Origin: Phlyctochytrium arcticum
Taxonomy: Eukaryota; Chytridiomycota; Chytridiomycetes; Chytridiales; Chytridiaceae
DNA: 64,000 bases
Assembly: GCA_025602905.1 (NCBI GenBank)
Contig: JAHLKI010000017.1
Location: 124,001-188,000, forward strand
Reading direction: 5' to 3'
This document shows positions 10,348 to 22,403 of the stretch, in pieces. The notes beneath the pieces are model-generated. The model was not told the origin of the DNA and searched no databases. It was given only the letters and a program-made list of their open reading frames with translations. Both the position numbers and the translations under genes were made by a program. Position 1 is the first letter of the stretch; each line of letters starts with the position of its first letter.

Positions 10348-11820
10348 TTAGCCAAACTCCACCCCGCGACAGAGACCACGATCCTCCCCCTATACCCCCC
10401 GACCATATACCTCGTCTCCCATATACCCTCGCCTATGTCAATGCCCAAGGACTAAGTGATGCCAAATATACCACACTCAAGGAGCTTTTTGACCGCTGGC
10501 AGTGGGGCGCCCTCGTCGTTGCAGAGACGTGGGGCGTGCCCAGGAATGCTACGTCTTGTAACTGGATCATGGCCAGCTCTACCCTCCCCGCAACAGCGCG
10601 CACCGTCGGCCATCAAAATGGTGGTCTGATTCTTGTTGTCCCTCCCCTCTACCAACATCATGTCTCCCTCATCGGTGTCAGTGAATTCTCAATTACCTTC
10701 CGGTACTTTCACCACATCATCCGCGCTGTGTACCTCCCTCCCCGCCTCGACGACGATACTATCACCACCATCCTCACACAACATCCCCCTCCCCATATTC
10801 TCCTTGGCGACGTTAATATCCGTCTGGGCGCTCTCACCAATGATTCCACTACCACCGAGCCTGGCCGGCGCGATACCATCTTCACCATCACCGATACCCA
10901 CGACCTTATTCATACCCGACCTACCCACGGCAAGACTACAACAGATCTCGTGTTTGCACAGCCTGGACTAGTTCCGGACTGGGGCTACTATCGTAATGTC
11001 ATTCGCTCTGATCATGGACTAATGTCTCTCGAACTCTCTTCTCTTCCCTCTCCCCTCCAGACTCTAGCTAGCGGGCACTCACCATCAGCCAGGCCCGGAG
11101 AAAGACGTCCGGTTAATTATCCTCCTGGTTGGTGGGGAGTGGACGGGGCCGCGTCAGAAAGCCGATCTATCCATCTGCGCGACCTCGTTCGGACCGACGT
11201 GTGCGAACGTGTATGTCAGAAGTACTTAGCCTTTCGGGGACCACTACTTACCGCTCTGGCCTCTGCCGAAGAAACACCGTTATCCGACCGTGCCGCTGTG
11301 TGTTCCACCGTTGATACCCTTGGTCTAGCTCTTCAAGATACCCTCCTCTCGGTTGCTCAACATACCCTCGGCTACTACAGCGTCTCCCGCGCCAAGTCCC
11401 GCCCCCAATCAACCGAAGTCATCCCCATCTCCACCACCGACCTCCATGACCCCCTTACCACTACCGCCGCCATCCGTGCATTCAAACGCTCCCGCCGTGG
11501 CCTTCAACCCACACTCACCAGCGGTGATGCCAACCTCACGCCCAATGACGCTACCACCGCCCGCTTTTCCACCACCTTCTCCACCTGCTCATCAACGCCT
11601 CCAGACGACCCAGGCGGCTCCCTCACCTACGAACTATCCCATGCCGAACGACGCGCCTTCTCCCTCACCTCCATCTGTGATGCCATCCGTCGATACCCCA
11701 AGTGCCGTAGCGGAGGGCCCGACGGCCTCCATCAAACTCTCCTCACCACCCTTACCTACTCCACCACCTTCGAACAAGACGTTACTGCCATCTTCCGTCA
11801 CTTCCTCGCTGTGGGGGCAA
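10344..11820 (+). pseudogene. Second LINE ORF2, truncated in the reverse transcriptase
   Basis: The reading frame from 10344 encodes a complete endonuclease domain (AETWG, GHQNGG, a GDVNIRLG motif, and an SDHGLM end) and the linker up to the first RT block (RSGGPDGLH, FLAVGAT). Homology to the intact ORF2 stops near 11818, where unrelated acidic sequence begins; the frame stays open to 12008 by chance. YADD and the rest of the RT are absent, so the copy is dead. It is clearly diverged from the first LINE, so it belongs to a different family of the same clade rather than a recent copy. Confidence 0.85.
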
Positions 11821-12654
11821 CCTCTGATGAGGAGTCGGAGGATGAGAACGAGACGAGAGAAGATGGACAGACAATCTCTTTGGAAAGGTATCCTATTTCA
11901 GCCTTGGCGCCGCCCGGTCTAACCTTTCATCGCCCAAAATCAGAACGACAGTTTCGCTTTTTGAACCATAATCCGGAAGAACAAACGCACCGAAACCCAT
12001 GCCCATGATCCCCGTTCCGTCCGCACAGAGGACGAGAGACTTGATTGCGAGCGTTGGGCGAGGAGCTGGGCTGCTTTCGCAAATTCCTGGCGCGAGATGC
12101 CCAAGGTGTTTGTCATGTTCAAGAGTGATGTGTCACGGATTTGTTTATCTTTATCCGAAAGATCAGTGTTCCTCAAATCTGTGCAACTTTCTGACCTTGC
12201 TGAAACTAGCTGCTCGCACTTTATTTTTATACTCAGGTTATCCCGACAGTTTCTATGAGTCCTCACGAGCTTGGCCCGTCACATTCTGTTCTGCGCAGTC
12301 TTTGGTGGGGAGATGTCTACAATCGTTCATTGTGGTATGAAGCCGGTGATATCAATAGGTACCAATTGGTGCTAGGTCGGATGTATTGGGACCCAACCTT
12401 GCTTCTACATAACTCATTTACTCGGGTGCGTCGATGGACACTGAAAGAGCTGGCCCATGGTGGGAATTTAGCGACATTTTTAGCGCAGCTATGGCTTTGT
12501 ATGATCGAGCAAGGTTATATACAGATACGACAAAGCACGGGAATCACGGTCCCAGGAATAATGTGTAGGACGGGGTCCGCGATACATACGGGGAGGCAGC
12601 TCCTCAAATGCATGTGCTTGTACGGTTGTCATCGTGCGTATATTGCCGTCAGTC
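11821..12654 (+). other. Possible coding fragments, unrecognised
   Basis: Behind the LINE break, two plus-strand open stretches look more protein-like than chance: about 11975-12215 (Trp/Arg-rich, motifs such as CERWARSWAAF) and about 12255-12560 (motifs such as LVLGRMYWDP and TRVRRWTLKEL). They lie in different frames, separated by a T-rich run ending in cag near 12238, as a spliced gene would have. I could not define a clean start or donor and recognise no family. They may be remnants of a gene disrupted by the LINE. Confidence 0.25.
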
Positions 12655-12655
12655 T

Positions 12656-13003
12656 CTACAGGCCAGCCGTGAGAGTAACTGTTCTTGCAGTTCCCGGCAT
12701 TGTAAAGCTAAACGGAACGTCCCACTGTCCCGGTGCCATCAGTCTTCCCCCACGCTTGCTGATCCAAAGCGTCTTCCTCATCGCGCTGCTCTCAGTAGCG
12801 GCTTCCACAATGAGCTCGTGGGCAACCAGGTAGCGTTTAAGAAGGATCCTGACATTTCCAGTTATAAAGGTTTTGCCGTCTCGGGTCGTAGCGTCGCTAT
12901 TGCTAATGGCGAATTCGGGCACAGCGCGTTCGATAGTCTCATGGAGCTCCTCTTTTCCGCGATTGCCATAGCCTCCAAGAACGATAAATGAAGGAGTGTT
13001 CAT
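12656..13003 (-). CDS. Hypothetical protein, faintly arrestin-like, probably broken
   Basis: Starts at a real ATG (13003) and runs 115 residues. A segment with TFITGNVRILLK and then APGQWDVPFSFTMPG recalls the N-terminal beta-sandwich of fungal alpha-arrestins, where a PGxYxFPFSF-like motif is common; this is a weak visual match. After the stop at 12656 another minus-strand frame continues for about 50 residues (ELPPRMYRGPRP), so a frameshift or a missed intron is likely. Treat it as an unproven or decaying gene. Confidence 0.3.
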   Translation of the reverse strand: MNTPSFIVLGGYGNRGKEELHETIERAVPEFAISNSDATTRDGKTFITGNVRILLKRYLVAHELIVEAATESSAMRKTLWISKRGGRLMAPGQWDVPFSFTMPGTARTVTLTAGL

Positions 13004-13721
13004 GTCAAGCTGTTAAAGGTACATGTTAAAGTTCCGGGGGGATACGTGTAAAATATATATAACTTGTGGGCCTCATCCGTTCATGCTTTCCGCTGTATGA
13101 AGTCCGCGAAGTCATCCCAGTGGTCACACGGCTACCGCCTTCATACTTTGCATCGAAATTGGGTATTTAAATCTTGTTCTTGCAACGTCGTCAACTCTGC
13201 CGAATTACTTGCCAATCAAAACAACTCTAGAAAAGAATGTAAGATGTAAAAGTTTTCAAATGCACCCGAGAGACGCGTGAAGGTCTGAGACGCAAGCCTG
13301 GGAATTGTCTGAACACTGCGAATCTGTGCCCAAGAAGAATCAGACTTGCCAAAATGACAAGGTCGAACTTGCCAATACTACTGTAACAATGAAACCATAA
13401 TATGTCAGATACCGCTGAGCATATGATATATCTCGGCAATGTCTCTCAGAAACGAGCTGTGTGTTATGGATTCAGCGCATGGCGGCATTTCGCAACGAGT
13501 ACCGTGGGTCAAAGTATAAGTTAACACATACAACTTAAGCTTAGGCGTAATTCGCAACAGGATAACTCTCATTTTATTTCCGAGTAATTTGACTTTCGCA
13601 AATAACCATTTTGACATTTCTCTGCAGTCAAATATCATCCATCAGGCGGTTATATAAATGAAGGAAGATGCTTTCCGGGAACGACATCACTTAAAATATA
13701 TTCCCGCAACTCAATCAAATC
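13004..13721. other. Intergenic region without recognised genes
   Basis: AT-richer than its flanks. Only short chance frames are present. A TATA-like tatataaa lies at 13651-13658, about 65 bp upstream of the ATG of the next small gene. Confidence 0.5.
13651..13658 (+). promoter_or_regulatory. TATA-like box before the gene at 13722
   Basis: tatataaa sits 64 bp before the ATG at 13722 in otherwise mixed sequence. Spacing and strand suit a core promoter, but the motif alone is weak evidence. Confidence 0.35.
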
Positions 13722-14027
13722 ATGTCGTCAAGACTCTCACCAAAGAAAACCTTGATCATCAATGTGGACCAAGAGGAACGTCTCCTATGGGCATTTGTCT
13801 TTTCGCATCAAGTCGCCGACCGATTACAAGTTTTGCGGAGACAAGACTATGAAGCCCTGCAACCTATTCGGAGTCAATTTGGATGGACTCAGTGGACACT
13901 TGCCGAGGAACGGATGTGGGAGAGCCTGGGCATGACTGGCCGAGCTCGGGTTCTTCGGAAATTTACAGAATTGGGCGTCGACAAGGCTCTTCAATGGCTC
14001 GAAAAGGAAATTGCTGCGAATTGGTAG
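13722..14027 (+). CDS. Small hypothetical protein (101 aa)
   Basis: One exon from a clear ATG to a stop, 101 residues, of balanced composition with several Trp residues (FGWTQWTLAEERMW, ALQWLEKEIAANW) and predicted mostly helical. It has no signal peptide or membrane segment. The TATA-like box upstream and the protein-like composition support a real gene. I do not recognise a family. It lies on the edge between the repeat block and normal gene space. Confidence 0.5.
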   Translation: MSSRLSPKKTLIINVDQEERLLWAFVFSHQVADRLQVLRRQDYEALQPIRSQFGWTQWTLAEERMWESLGMTGRARVLRKFTELGVDKALQWLEKEIAANW

Positions 14028-14350
14028 CCTTCATTCACTATACATATTCCCAGCTACGTATCATAGATAAAATAGCTACAAATAGTGCATTTTGGTAAAT
14101 TCGTTAAATCACCAGTAAAATGATCGTCCAAAGATCGCCGCCCAAAGAGTTTACGCGTCAAAACGCGAATTTTGTTGCTGACTTAAGCCAGCACGTGACC
14201 ATTTCACGCGATATGAGCGTCTGGAGATTTTTTTTTTTTTTGGAATAAAACGCGGCGGAGACTTGGAAATCCCTCAGCTTAATCCCCATCCCTTCCGGCC
14301 GACTTTTTCCCATACTTTCCCTTACCACAGTAACTCTACCTACGACAATC

Positions 14351-16181
<1,831 letters not shown>

Positions 16182-16828
16182 ACACAACCCTTTTCCCAAA
16201 ACCTTTTCCTCAAAAACTCTCTCAAAACCCCCTTTACAAAAACCACACACAACACGCCATCCAACTCTCAACTCCGTATAGCCAAGACACTCTTATTCCG
16301 GACTAGACAACAAATTCATTCTTGTCGTTGTATATAGTAGTGATTACTCTTTGTTACCTTCTTAACTTATTATGTTGTGTTTGATGATTATCTATTTATC
16401 CCTTTTCTTTTTACGTATCCTATCCCAAACTTAATATGATTTTGATCACTTTTGAAAAAAACTCTTGTTGCACTTTTCGTCGAGCTTCTTTAAGATGGTC
16501 AACTGCAACTCTGTCTCCAGCTTTGTAAACCTGCATTTGCACCAACAGAACTTTTGAGGTGAGCTGAAAAAAAGTGTGGGAAACAAGCGGTTTGTTCAAC
16601 AACTACTGCGCGTGCTTCTGCGCGTGTTTCGACAATCATGGGACAACATAAAGATGGAACAGATATGTCTCAGAAGCTCCCAGACAAAGACATCAGAATC
16701 GAATTCTATCCAATCATCCATTCATTGATTATAAGATGTACAAATCAAGAAGGAAGTTCAAAAGAGCATAGTATCAGACAAAACATGCAAAAAATAAACA
16801 CAAAATCAACACCCATCCCAAAAAATTC
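16182..16828. other. Convergent 3' intergenic region
   Basis: 647 bp between the stops of DBP2 (plus) and the P-type ATPase (minus). AT-rich with T-runs, as expected of two facing 3' UTRs and polyadenylation regions. No further gene is seen. Confidence 0.6.
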
Positions 16829-19800
16829 TTAAACTCTAACCTCCTCCGCCATCTCCGTATACGTTCCCTCCCCACGCCCCTTTAACAACTGATGTCTCAA
16901 GTAGCGTCTGTACCCCAACTTGACAACTTCAATCACGACCCCTTGGACGACCAGACAGACTGCAATAACACCCCACCCGACTCCACCGATATCGACTAAG
17001 CCGAGCCAAGAGTTGAATCCGGGAATGTACATGCCTAGGATGACGGCGACCATGGAGAAGATGTACGCGCCCACCAGGTATTTGTTGCCAAAGACGCCGG
17101 TGGTGATGATGGAATGAGAAATGGAGCGGGAAAAGAAGGATTGAGTGAGTTGCATGACGGTGAGAGTCATGAAGGCCAATGAGCGTTGGTAGGCTAAGGT
17201 TGTGGGGCCGTGCAAGTCTTTTGCTCTTGCCAGCATATAGACGGCAATGGTGATACCAGACAACATGAGTCCCTGGATGAGGACCAACAGCGAAGTAGCA
17301 ATGGTCAGAACACCTTCTGTCCGGGGGCGAGGGCGTCGGCTCATAATATCCGTTTCGTGGGGTTCCACACCGAGAGACATGGCAGGTGGCACATCGGCAA
17401 TAATATTGGCCCAGAGAATCAAGATAGTTGTAAATGGGGGATCAATGTTGGCGAGCGTGGTAATCAGGAACAAGAAGATTTCCGCCGAGTTACAGGACAG
17501 TAAATAGACGACAAATTTCTGGATATTGTCAAACACGCCACGACCTTCCCGGACCGCTTCCACAATGGTCGAGAAATTGTCGTTGGCAAGTACAATATCC
17601 GCAGCCTGTTTGGTGATTTCTGTGCCCGAGATTCCCATGGCGACACCCACATCAGCTTGTTTAATCGCCGGAGCATCGTTCACACCGTCGCCCGTCATGG
17701 CCGTACTGAAACCCATCGATTGGAGAGCCTTGACGATTTTGAGTTTGTTGTCGGGGGAGACACGGGCGAATACGACCGGGAAAGGTTTAAGAGCAGCCAG
17801 TTGGGATTCGGACAATAAATCCAATTCGTAGCCCTTCATGGCCCGGCTCTCAGAAATCTTGTGGGGGTCCATGATGCCGAGTTGTTTGGCGATAGCAGTG
17901 GCAGTCTGGACATGATCACCGGTAATCATGACGACTTTAATTCCGGCGCGTCTACAGGTTGTAACGGATTGTTGAACGCCTTGCTTGGCTGGATCGATAA
18001 GCCCGATGAGTCCCAAAAATGTCAGGTCAGTTTCGGCAGCCGATTCCTTTTTCGAGTTGATGATGGATGCGCCTACATCCGGAGCCACGCGACGCATGGC
18101 TAATGCTAGGACACGTAATCCGCCCGAAGCCATATCGGAAGCCTTTTGGGAGATGAGGTCGACAAAGGCGTCCGTGACGGGTTCCGGCTGTGCAGTTTGC
18201 GCGAACTTGAATGCATCCGTTTTAGAGTCGGTAGGAGCAGGTGGGAGGTAATGCGTTGAATTCTTGAGAACGTTTTCAGGGGCACCCTTACAAAACACAA
18301 ACGTTGTTCCTTCCGCAAACGATGAAATACCAGGTGTTGTTTCAACCACGGGTCCTTGCTGCACAACCACACTCATGAGTTTCCGATCACTATCAAAAGC
18401 GTATTCGCCAATCTTCTTGAGTCCATTTCCGTGAAACATTTCCCGGGCGGCCCCAATCTTTTGGCCCATTTGAATCATGGCGACTTCGGTTGGGTCACCG
18501 GTCGAGACGTAAGCTTTTTCTTCCATGTCGTAGGTGATATTGGAGTTGTTGCAGAGGACGGCGGCCATGTTGGCTGCGAATAGGTGGGTGGGGATGCTCA
18601 TGAGTTGCTTGGGAATGTCGGTTGCTTGGGTGGTGTCAATAGGACGAGGGGATTTGGGTACGTCATCAGTGGTTGTTTTTGATTTGGGACTGGCATTAGA
18701 GTAGGTGGCAAGGGCGTCGGCTAAGGGAGCAGAGACAACCAGACGAGCGTTGCCGACATTGGGATCCATATCGGTAGAGTTAGTAAATGTAAACAGGGAA
18801 TTATCCGACGTCCAGAGCTGATCCGTTCCCATTTTGCCTTCTGTTAATGTTCCCGTCTTGTCAGAACAAATAACATTTACGGAACCCAATGTCTCAACCG
18901 AAGGCAATTTACGCACAATGGCATTTTGACGCGACATGCGCACGACACCGAGGGCCATAGTGACGGTGACGACAGCGACCAGACCTTCAGGGATGACGGA
19001 AACAGCCAGACTCACACCGATTTTAACCATGTCGACGGCATCGCGTTTGTAAGCGACACCAATGACGATAATAAGACCACAGAGGAGGATAGAAATGGCC
19101 ACGAGCCATTTACCGAGTTTGTCGAGTTTGATTTGAAGGTTGGTTTTGCGCTTGGGGGCAGCAGTGATGGCCGTACTAATCTTTCCGATTTCGGTTGCGT
19201 TGGCAGTACGGACCACGAGTCCCTTTCCACGGCCGCGGGCTACAGTGGTAGTCATGAAGGCGTTGCCTTTGCAGTCGCCCAAGGGTAGACGACGGGTTCG
19301 TTGGCGGATCGTGTGAATGTTCTTGGCGATGGGTAAAGCTTCACCCGTTAGCAAAACTTCAACAATTTCGAGCTGGGCGATTTCGACGAGACGTAAATCG
19401 GCGGGGATGGCGTCTCCTTCTTCCAAGACGACCAAGTCACCGGGCACCAACCCCTCCGAGTCAATCGTTTCTTGGCGTCCATCACGAATGACAGAAGCTT
19501 TGGGGACCGAAAGTGACAAAAGAGCTTCCAGGGCTTTATTGGCCTTGTACTCTTGAGAAAAGCCAATGACAATGTTCATGGCGACGACAACGAGTAAAAC
19601 AATCCCGGCCTTGGCGTCGTCCGTGGCAAACTGAGCAATGGCGGCAGCGACCAGAATCAAGACCATGAAATCCGTGACTTGGGTCCAGAGCATTTTCCAG
19701 GGGCTTTCCCGGGGAGGCGAGGGAAGCTTGTTTGGGCCGTAGTAGGCCATCATTTCTGATATTTTAGATGATGGCAATCCCTTTTCTGGATCTGTGCCGT

Positions 19801-20835
19801 ACATTTGCATCAATGCTTCCACATTCTTGTCAAAGTAGAGTGCTATAAAAAGGTATCATTATTAGTTTCGGTGTGCGCTTAAAATGGTAAAGTAAAAGAG
19901 ACATCATCCCCTCATTCATCCCTCTCTCATCCATCCCTCAAACCGTTCTAGTCTTAAAGAGAAACATATGCTCCTCCGCCTCGCTACGCTATATTGTTGC
20001 ACCCTCATGTGAAACCGTATTGCCGCGTAATCGTGTTCCTCGCTCCCTTGGAGCTTGGTAAGTATCCTTTTGAGCTCGCTTCGCTCGCATTTGATTTTTC
20101 TTCGCAAAATCCTCCGCGACCATCCATTTTTCCTTCGGAAAAATGACTCACTACATACCTTGAGGGGGATAGACGTCTATGGCGGGGGGCATGGTCGGAC
20201 GATCAAATTTCTCCTTAAAATCCTTCATCAGACGCTCGACGTGATCGTGTTCGTCTTGTTTACAGAGATCCTGCCAAGTATGTTGTGGGAAATGACGTAA
20301 AAGTAGTGCCAAAACACCAGCGGCATCCTGGCGTTCTTCGTCGGTAGAGTAAGACTGGCAATGGCGATGAAGTTTGAGATGATGGCGAAGATCCGTAGCG
20401 GATTTCTGGGCGACAGCGTCACGAAACTCGAAAACTTCCTCCAAGAATTCGCCGAAGAGGACAAAGGCAATGTCTGCATCGATGGTGGGTCTAGAGCGGA
20501 GGAGATTGCCCGTGACATGGCCCATGTTTTGGAGGAGGGCCTCGAGGAGGCGTTGCATAAGGGGAGCATCCAAGTGAGGCATTTTGCCGCCCTTGATGCG
20601 GTACTCCATGACATATTTGAGGCCTTGTAAAACATCATGTAGGGAGATATCCAAATTGTGTTGCGAGTCTACCAAGTCCAGCACATGGATATCCAGCTGA
20701 TGTTCTATGGAGGCTGTTTCTTTCTGTTAGTGTTCGTTCTCAAAGCGGTCCAAGTCACGAAATGCACATACCCCGTCCATCCAAGCGCACCGAGACGGAG
20801 CGCAACTCTGCCTGCGAGTCATTGTGATCAGCCAT
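16829..20835 (-). CDS. P2-type cation-transporting ATPase with N-terminal helical extension
   Basis: Spliced from 20772-20835, 20159-20713 and 16829-19842 (introns 58 and 316 bp, GTATGT donors); phases sum to 1210 residues. Residues 1-206 are a helical, His/Asp/Glu-rich domain; the rest is a P-type ATPase: TGEA (about 372), IPEGL in M4 (490), phosphorylated DKTGT (534), GDGVND (924). Cation-site residues compared with SERCA: Glu in IPEGL, Asn991 and Glu994 in M5, Asn1019 and Asp1023 in M6, but Ala1022 where SERCA has Thr. It sits between Ca2+ (IIA) and fungal Na+/K+ (IID) pumps, so substrate is undecided. The ATPase exon has no ATG near its start (a GTG codes Val214), so upstream exons are required. 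Alternative: the extension is a separate protein ending at the TAG in the second donor. Confidence 0.85.
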
Positions 20836-20927
20836 GTACTAGTTGTTGAGATCTCGGGTGGTGGTAGTCCGCGTCAGTAAAGTAAGTAAAAAGTGCAATT
20901 CCTTTGTCGGAAAAGCAAGGGTCGTTA

Positions 20928-20935
20928 TATATACG
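20928..20935 (-). promoter_or_regulatory. TATA-like box upstream of the ATPase gene
   Basis: TATATATA about 93 bp before the ATPase ATG (20835) on the minus strand. Position suits a core promoter; this is motif evidence only. Confidence 0.35.
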
Positions 20936-21064
20936 GTACGAAAAAGACACCGGGAAAAAACGGAAATAAGGTTTTCGCAGCAAGATAAAGTTGGGCGTCA
21001 GTGACGCAGGTTGCGCAGTCGCTGGTCCGCTCGAACACAGCCACACGGTCATTTGGCCGGAAAC

Positions 21065-21082
21065 AGCTACATGACAACCCTA
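21065..21082 (+). promoter_or_regulatory. 18-bp intergenic motif shared with the LYS9 promoter
   Basis: agctacatgacaacccta occurs here, about 230 bp upstream of the ATPase ATG, and again at 25293-25310 upstream of LYS9. The exact match over 18 bp is unlikely by chance in 64 kb. The function is unknown. Confidence 0.4.
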
Positions 21083-21175
21083 GCTTCCTCTCGGGCGCAG
21101 TCTCAGGCGCATCTTCCCACAGCTACTCTGGTAGGATTTAATGGCGTTAAGCAGCTATAAAGGGAGGGAAATAGT

Positions 21176-21747
21176 TCAGTTCTTTGGTAGGCATGTGGCA
21201 TCAACGTTTTTACGTACCAGGTGGGAGATTCCAGGACGGACGCGTCTTTTCGGGGCGATAGTATAAGTTCCGAGATTGTGCTGGCTCAAATCGGCGAGGT
21301 AGACGACTTCAAAGGCGGCAGTGTAGGCCAAGGATGCGGCCCGGCAGCGTTTACAGAGTAACCAGGCGACGTTGCGTAAGGCCTTGGAACTGGCCGAGAT
21401 GAGAGACGTGGGAGGTGGGGATGCCACTAAATGATAATGATAAACAAATGGTTAGACATGGTTTCTCAACGAAAGACGCGACGCGCACCGGGCCGTCTCG
21501 GACGGTCGGGTGGAGTCGGGTCGCGTCATGTGACGTGTCCTGGGGTGACGATCGGGACTTTTTCTGTTTGCAGTGGATTTCTGGTGGTGCACATACTTTG
21601 TAGTAGTTGATGATAGGCGAGAGAGGCAGTCGTAGTGACAATCAAAGGTGACTTTCGGCACTGGGTCGTTGAAGAACACAACGACGAGGTACCATCTCCA
21701 GTTCCGATGGAAGGAGGGAGCGCAGCCATTCCACAAGCTATCGACAT
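21176..21747 (-). CDS. Hypothetical protein (133 aa, two exons)
   Basis: ATG at 21747; exon 1 21597-21747, GTATGT donor, acceptor ttag, exon 2 21176-21426; phases fit and give 133 residues. The second exon reads well (RNVAWLLCKRCRAAS, FEVVYLADLSQHNLG, IAPKRRVRP) and may be part of a larger gene, because a GTACGT donor follows ISHLV near 21218. No known domain is recognised. An unspliced frame or a different exon set is possible. Confidence 0.4.
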
Positions 21748-22403
21748 GGTCTGGTCCTGAGGTAACTCGAGGTGTGATGGTCGTTAAAGAGGGTTACCAG
21801 ACAGCTTTCGCAGGCATCCTTGCTGCGGGCATAGCGAAAAAGAGATCGTATCATTTTCTCTCTGTCAATGAAGGGAATATGTATAATAGACTTTTCGAAC
21901 GGGAGTCCTCTTTACTCAACTCACCAAAAAGAAAGTTTGATCAAGCGTTCTTTCCCAGGATTTGGAAACCCGTTGACAGAGAGAAAAGTCCGGGAGTTCT
22001 TTCACTAAAAGACTTTTTGAGAAAAACGCTGGGAGATAACTTCAAAACTTGGCGGAGGGGAATCCTGTGCATCCGTCATAATTTTATGACAAAGTAAGGA
22101 CGGATGGGTTTGACAATGCTAGCAGCAGTGAGACGTGGTTACAAGCGTACTTGCAGACAGGGTGTGCGTCTCCCTTCCTGGCGGACCCATGATGCCTTTT
22201 GTTAAAAAACAATACAATATGACACTGGCTAAACTAATCAAATAATAGAACTCCGCACTAGAACAATTCCCACGATCTGCAAACACAGACGCGATCTCGG
22301 CAGAATGACTATACTACACAGATGCGTGCTACAACGACTCAGGACTATGGGGCTACAACTGAACTGACAAACCGGAAAGGTGTCACATACGAAGTTGATC
22401 CTC
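21748..22403. other. Intergenic region, nothing recognised
   Basis: About 650 bp between the hypothetical gene and the 3' end of the deaminase-like gene. A plus-strand open frame at 21648-22097 overlaps the neighbouring gene antisense and shows no domain. Nothing else is seen. Confidence 0.4.

Noticed and set aside
12656..13003. Confident assignment as an alpha-arrestin
   Set aside because: Only two short stretches resemble the fold and the frame breaks after 115 residues, so it was kept as hypothetical.
19822..19842. Start of the ATPase at the GTG codon near 19822
   Set aside because: Not an ATG; the codon encodes Val within a stretch that follows a strong splice acceptor, and family members continue upstream.
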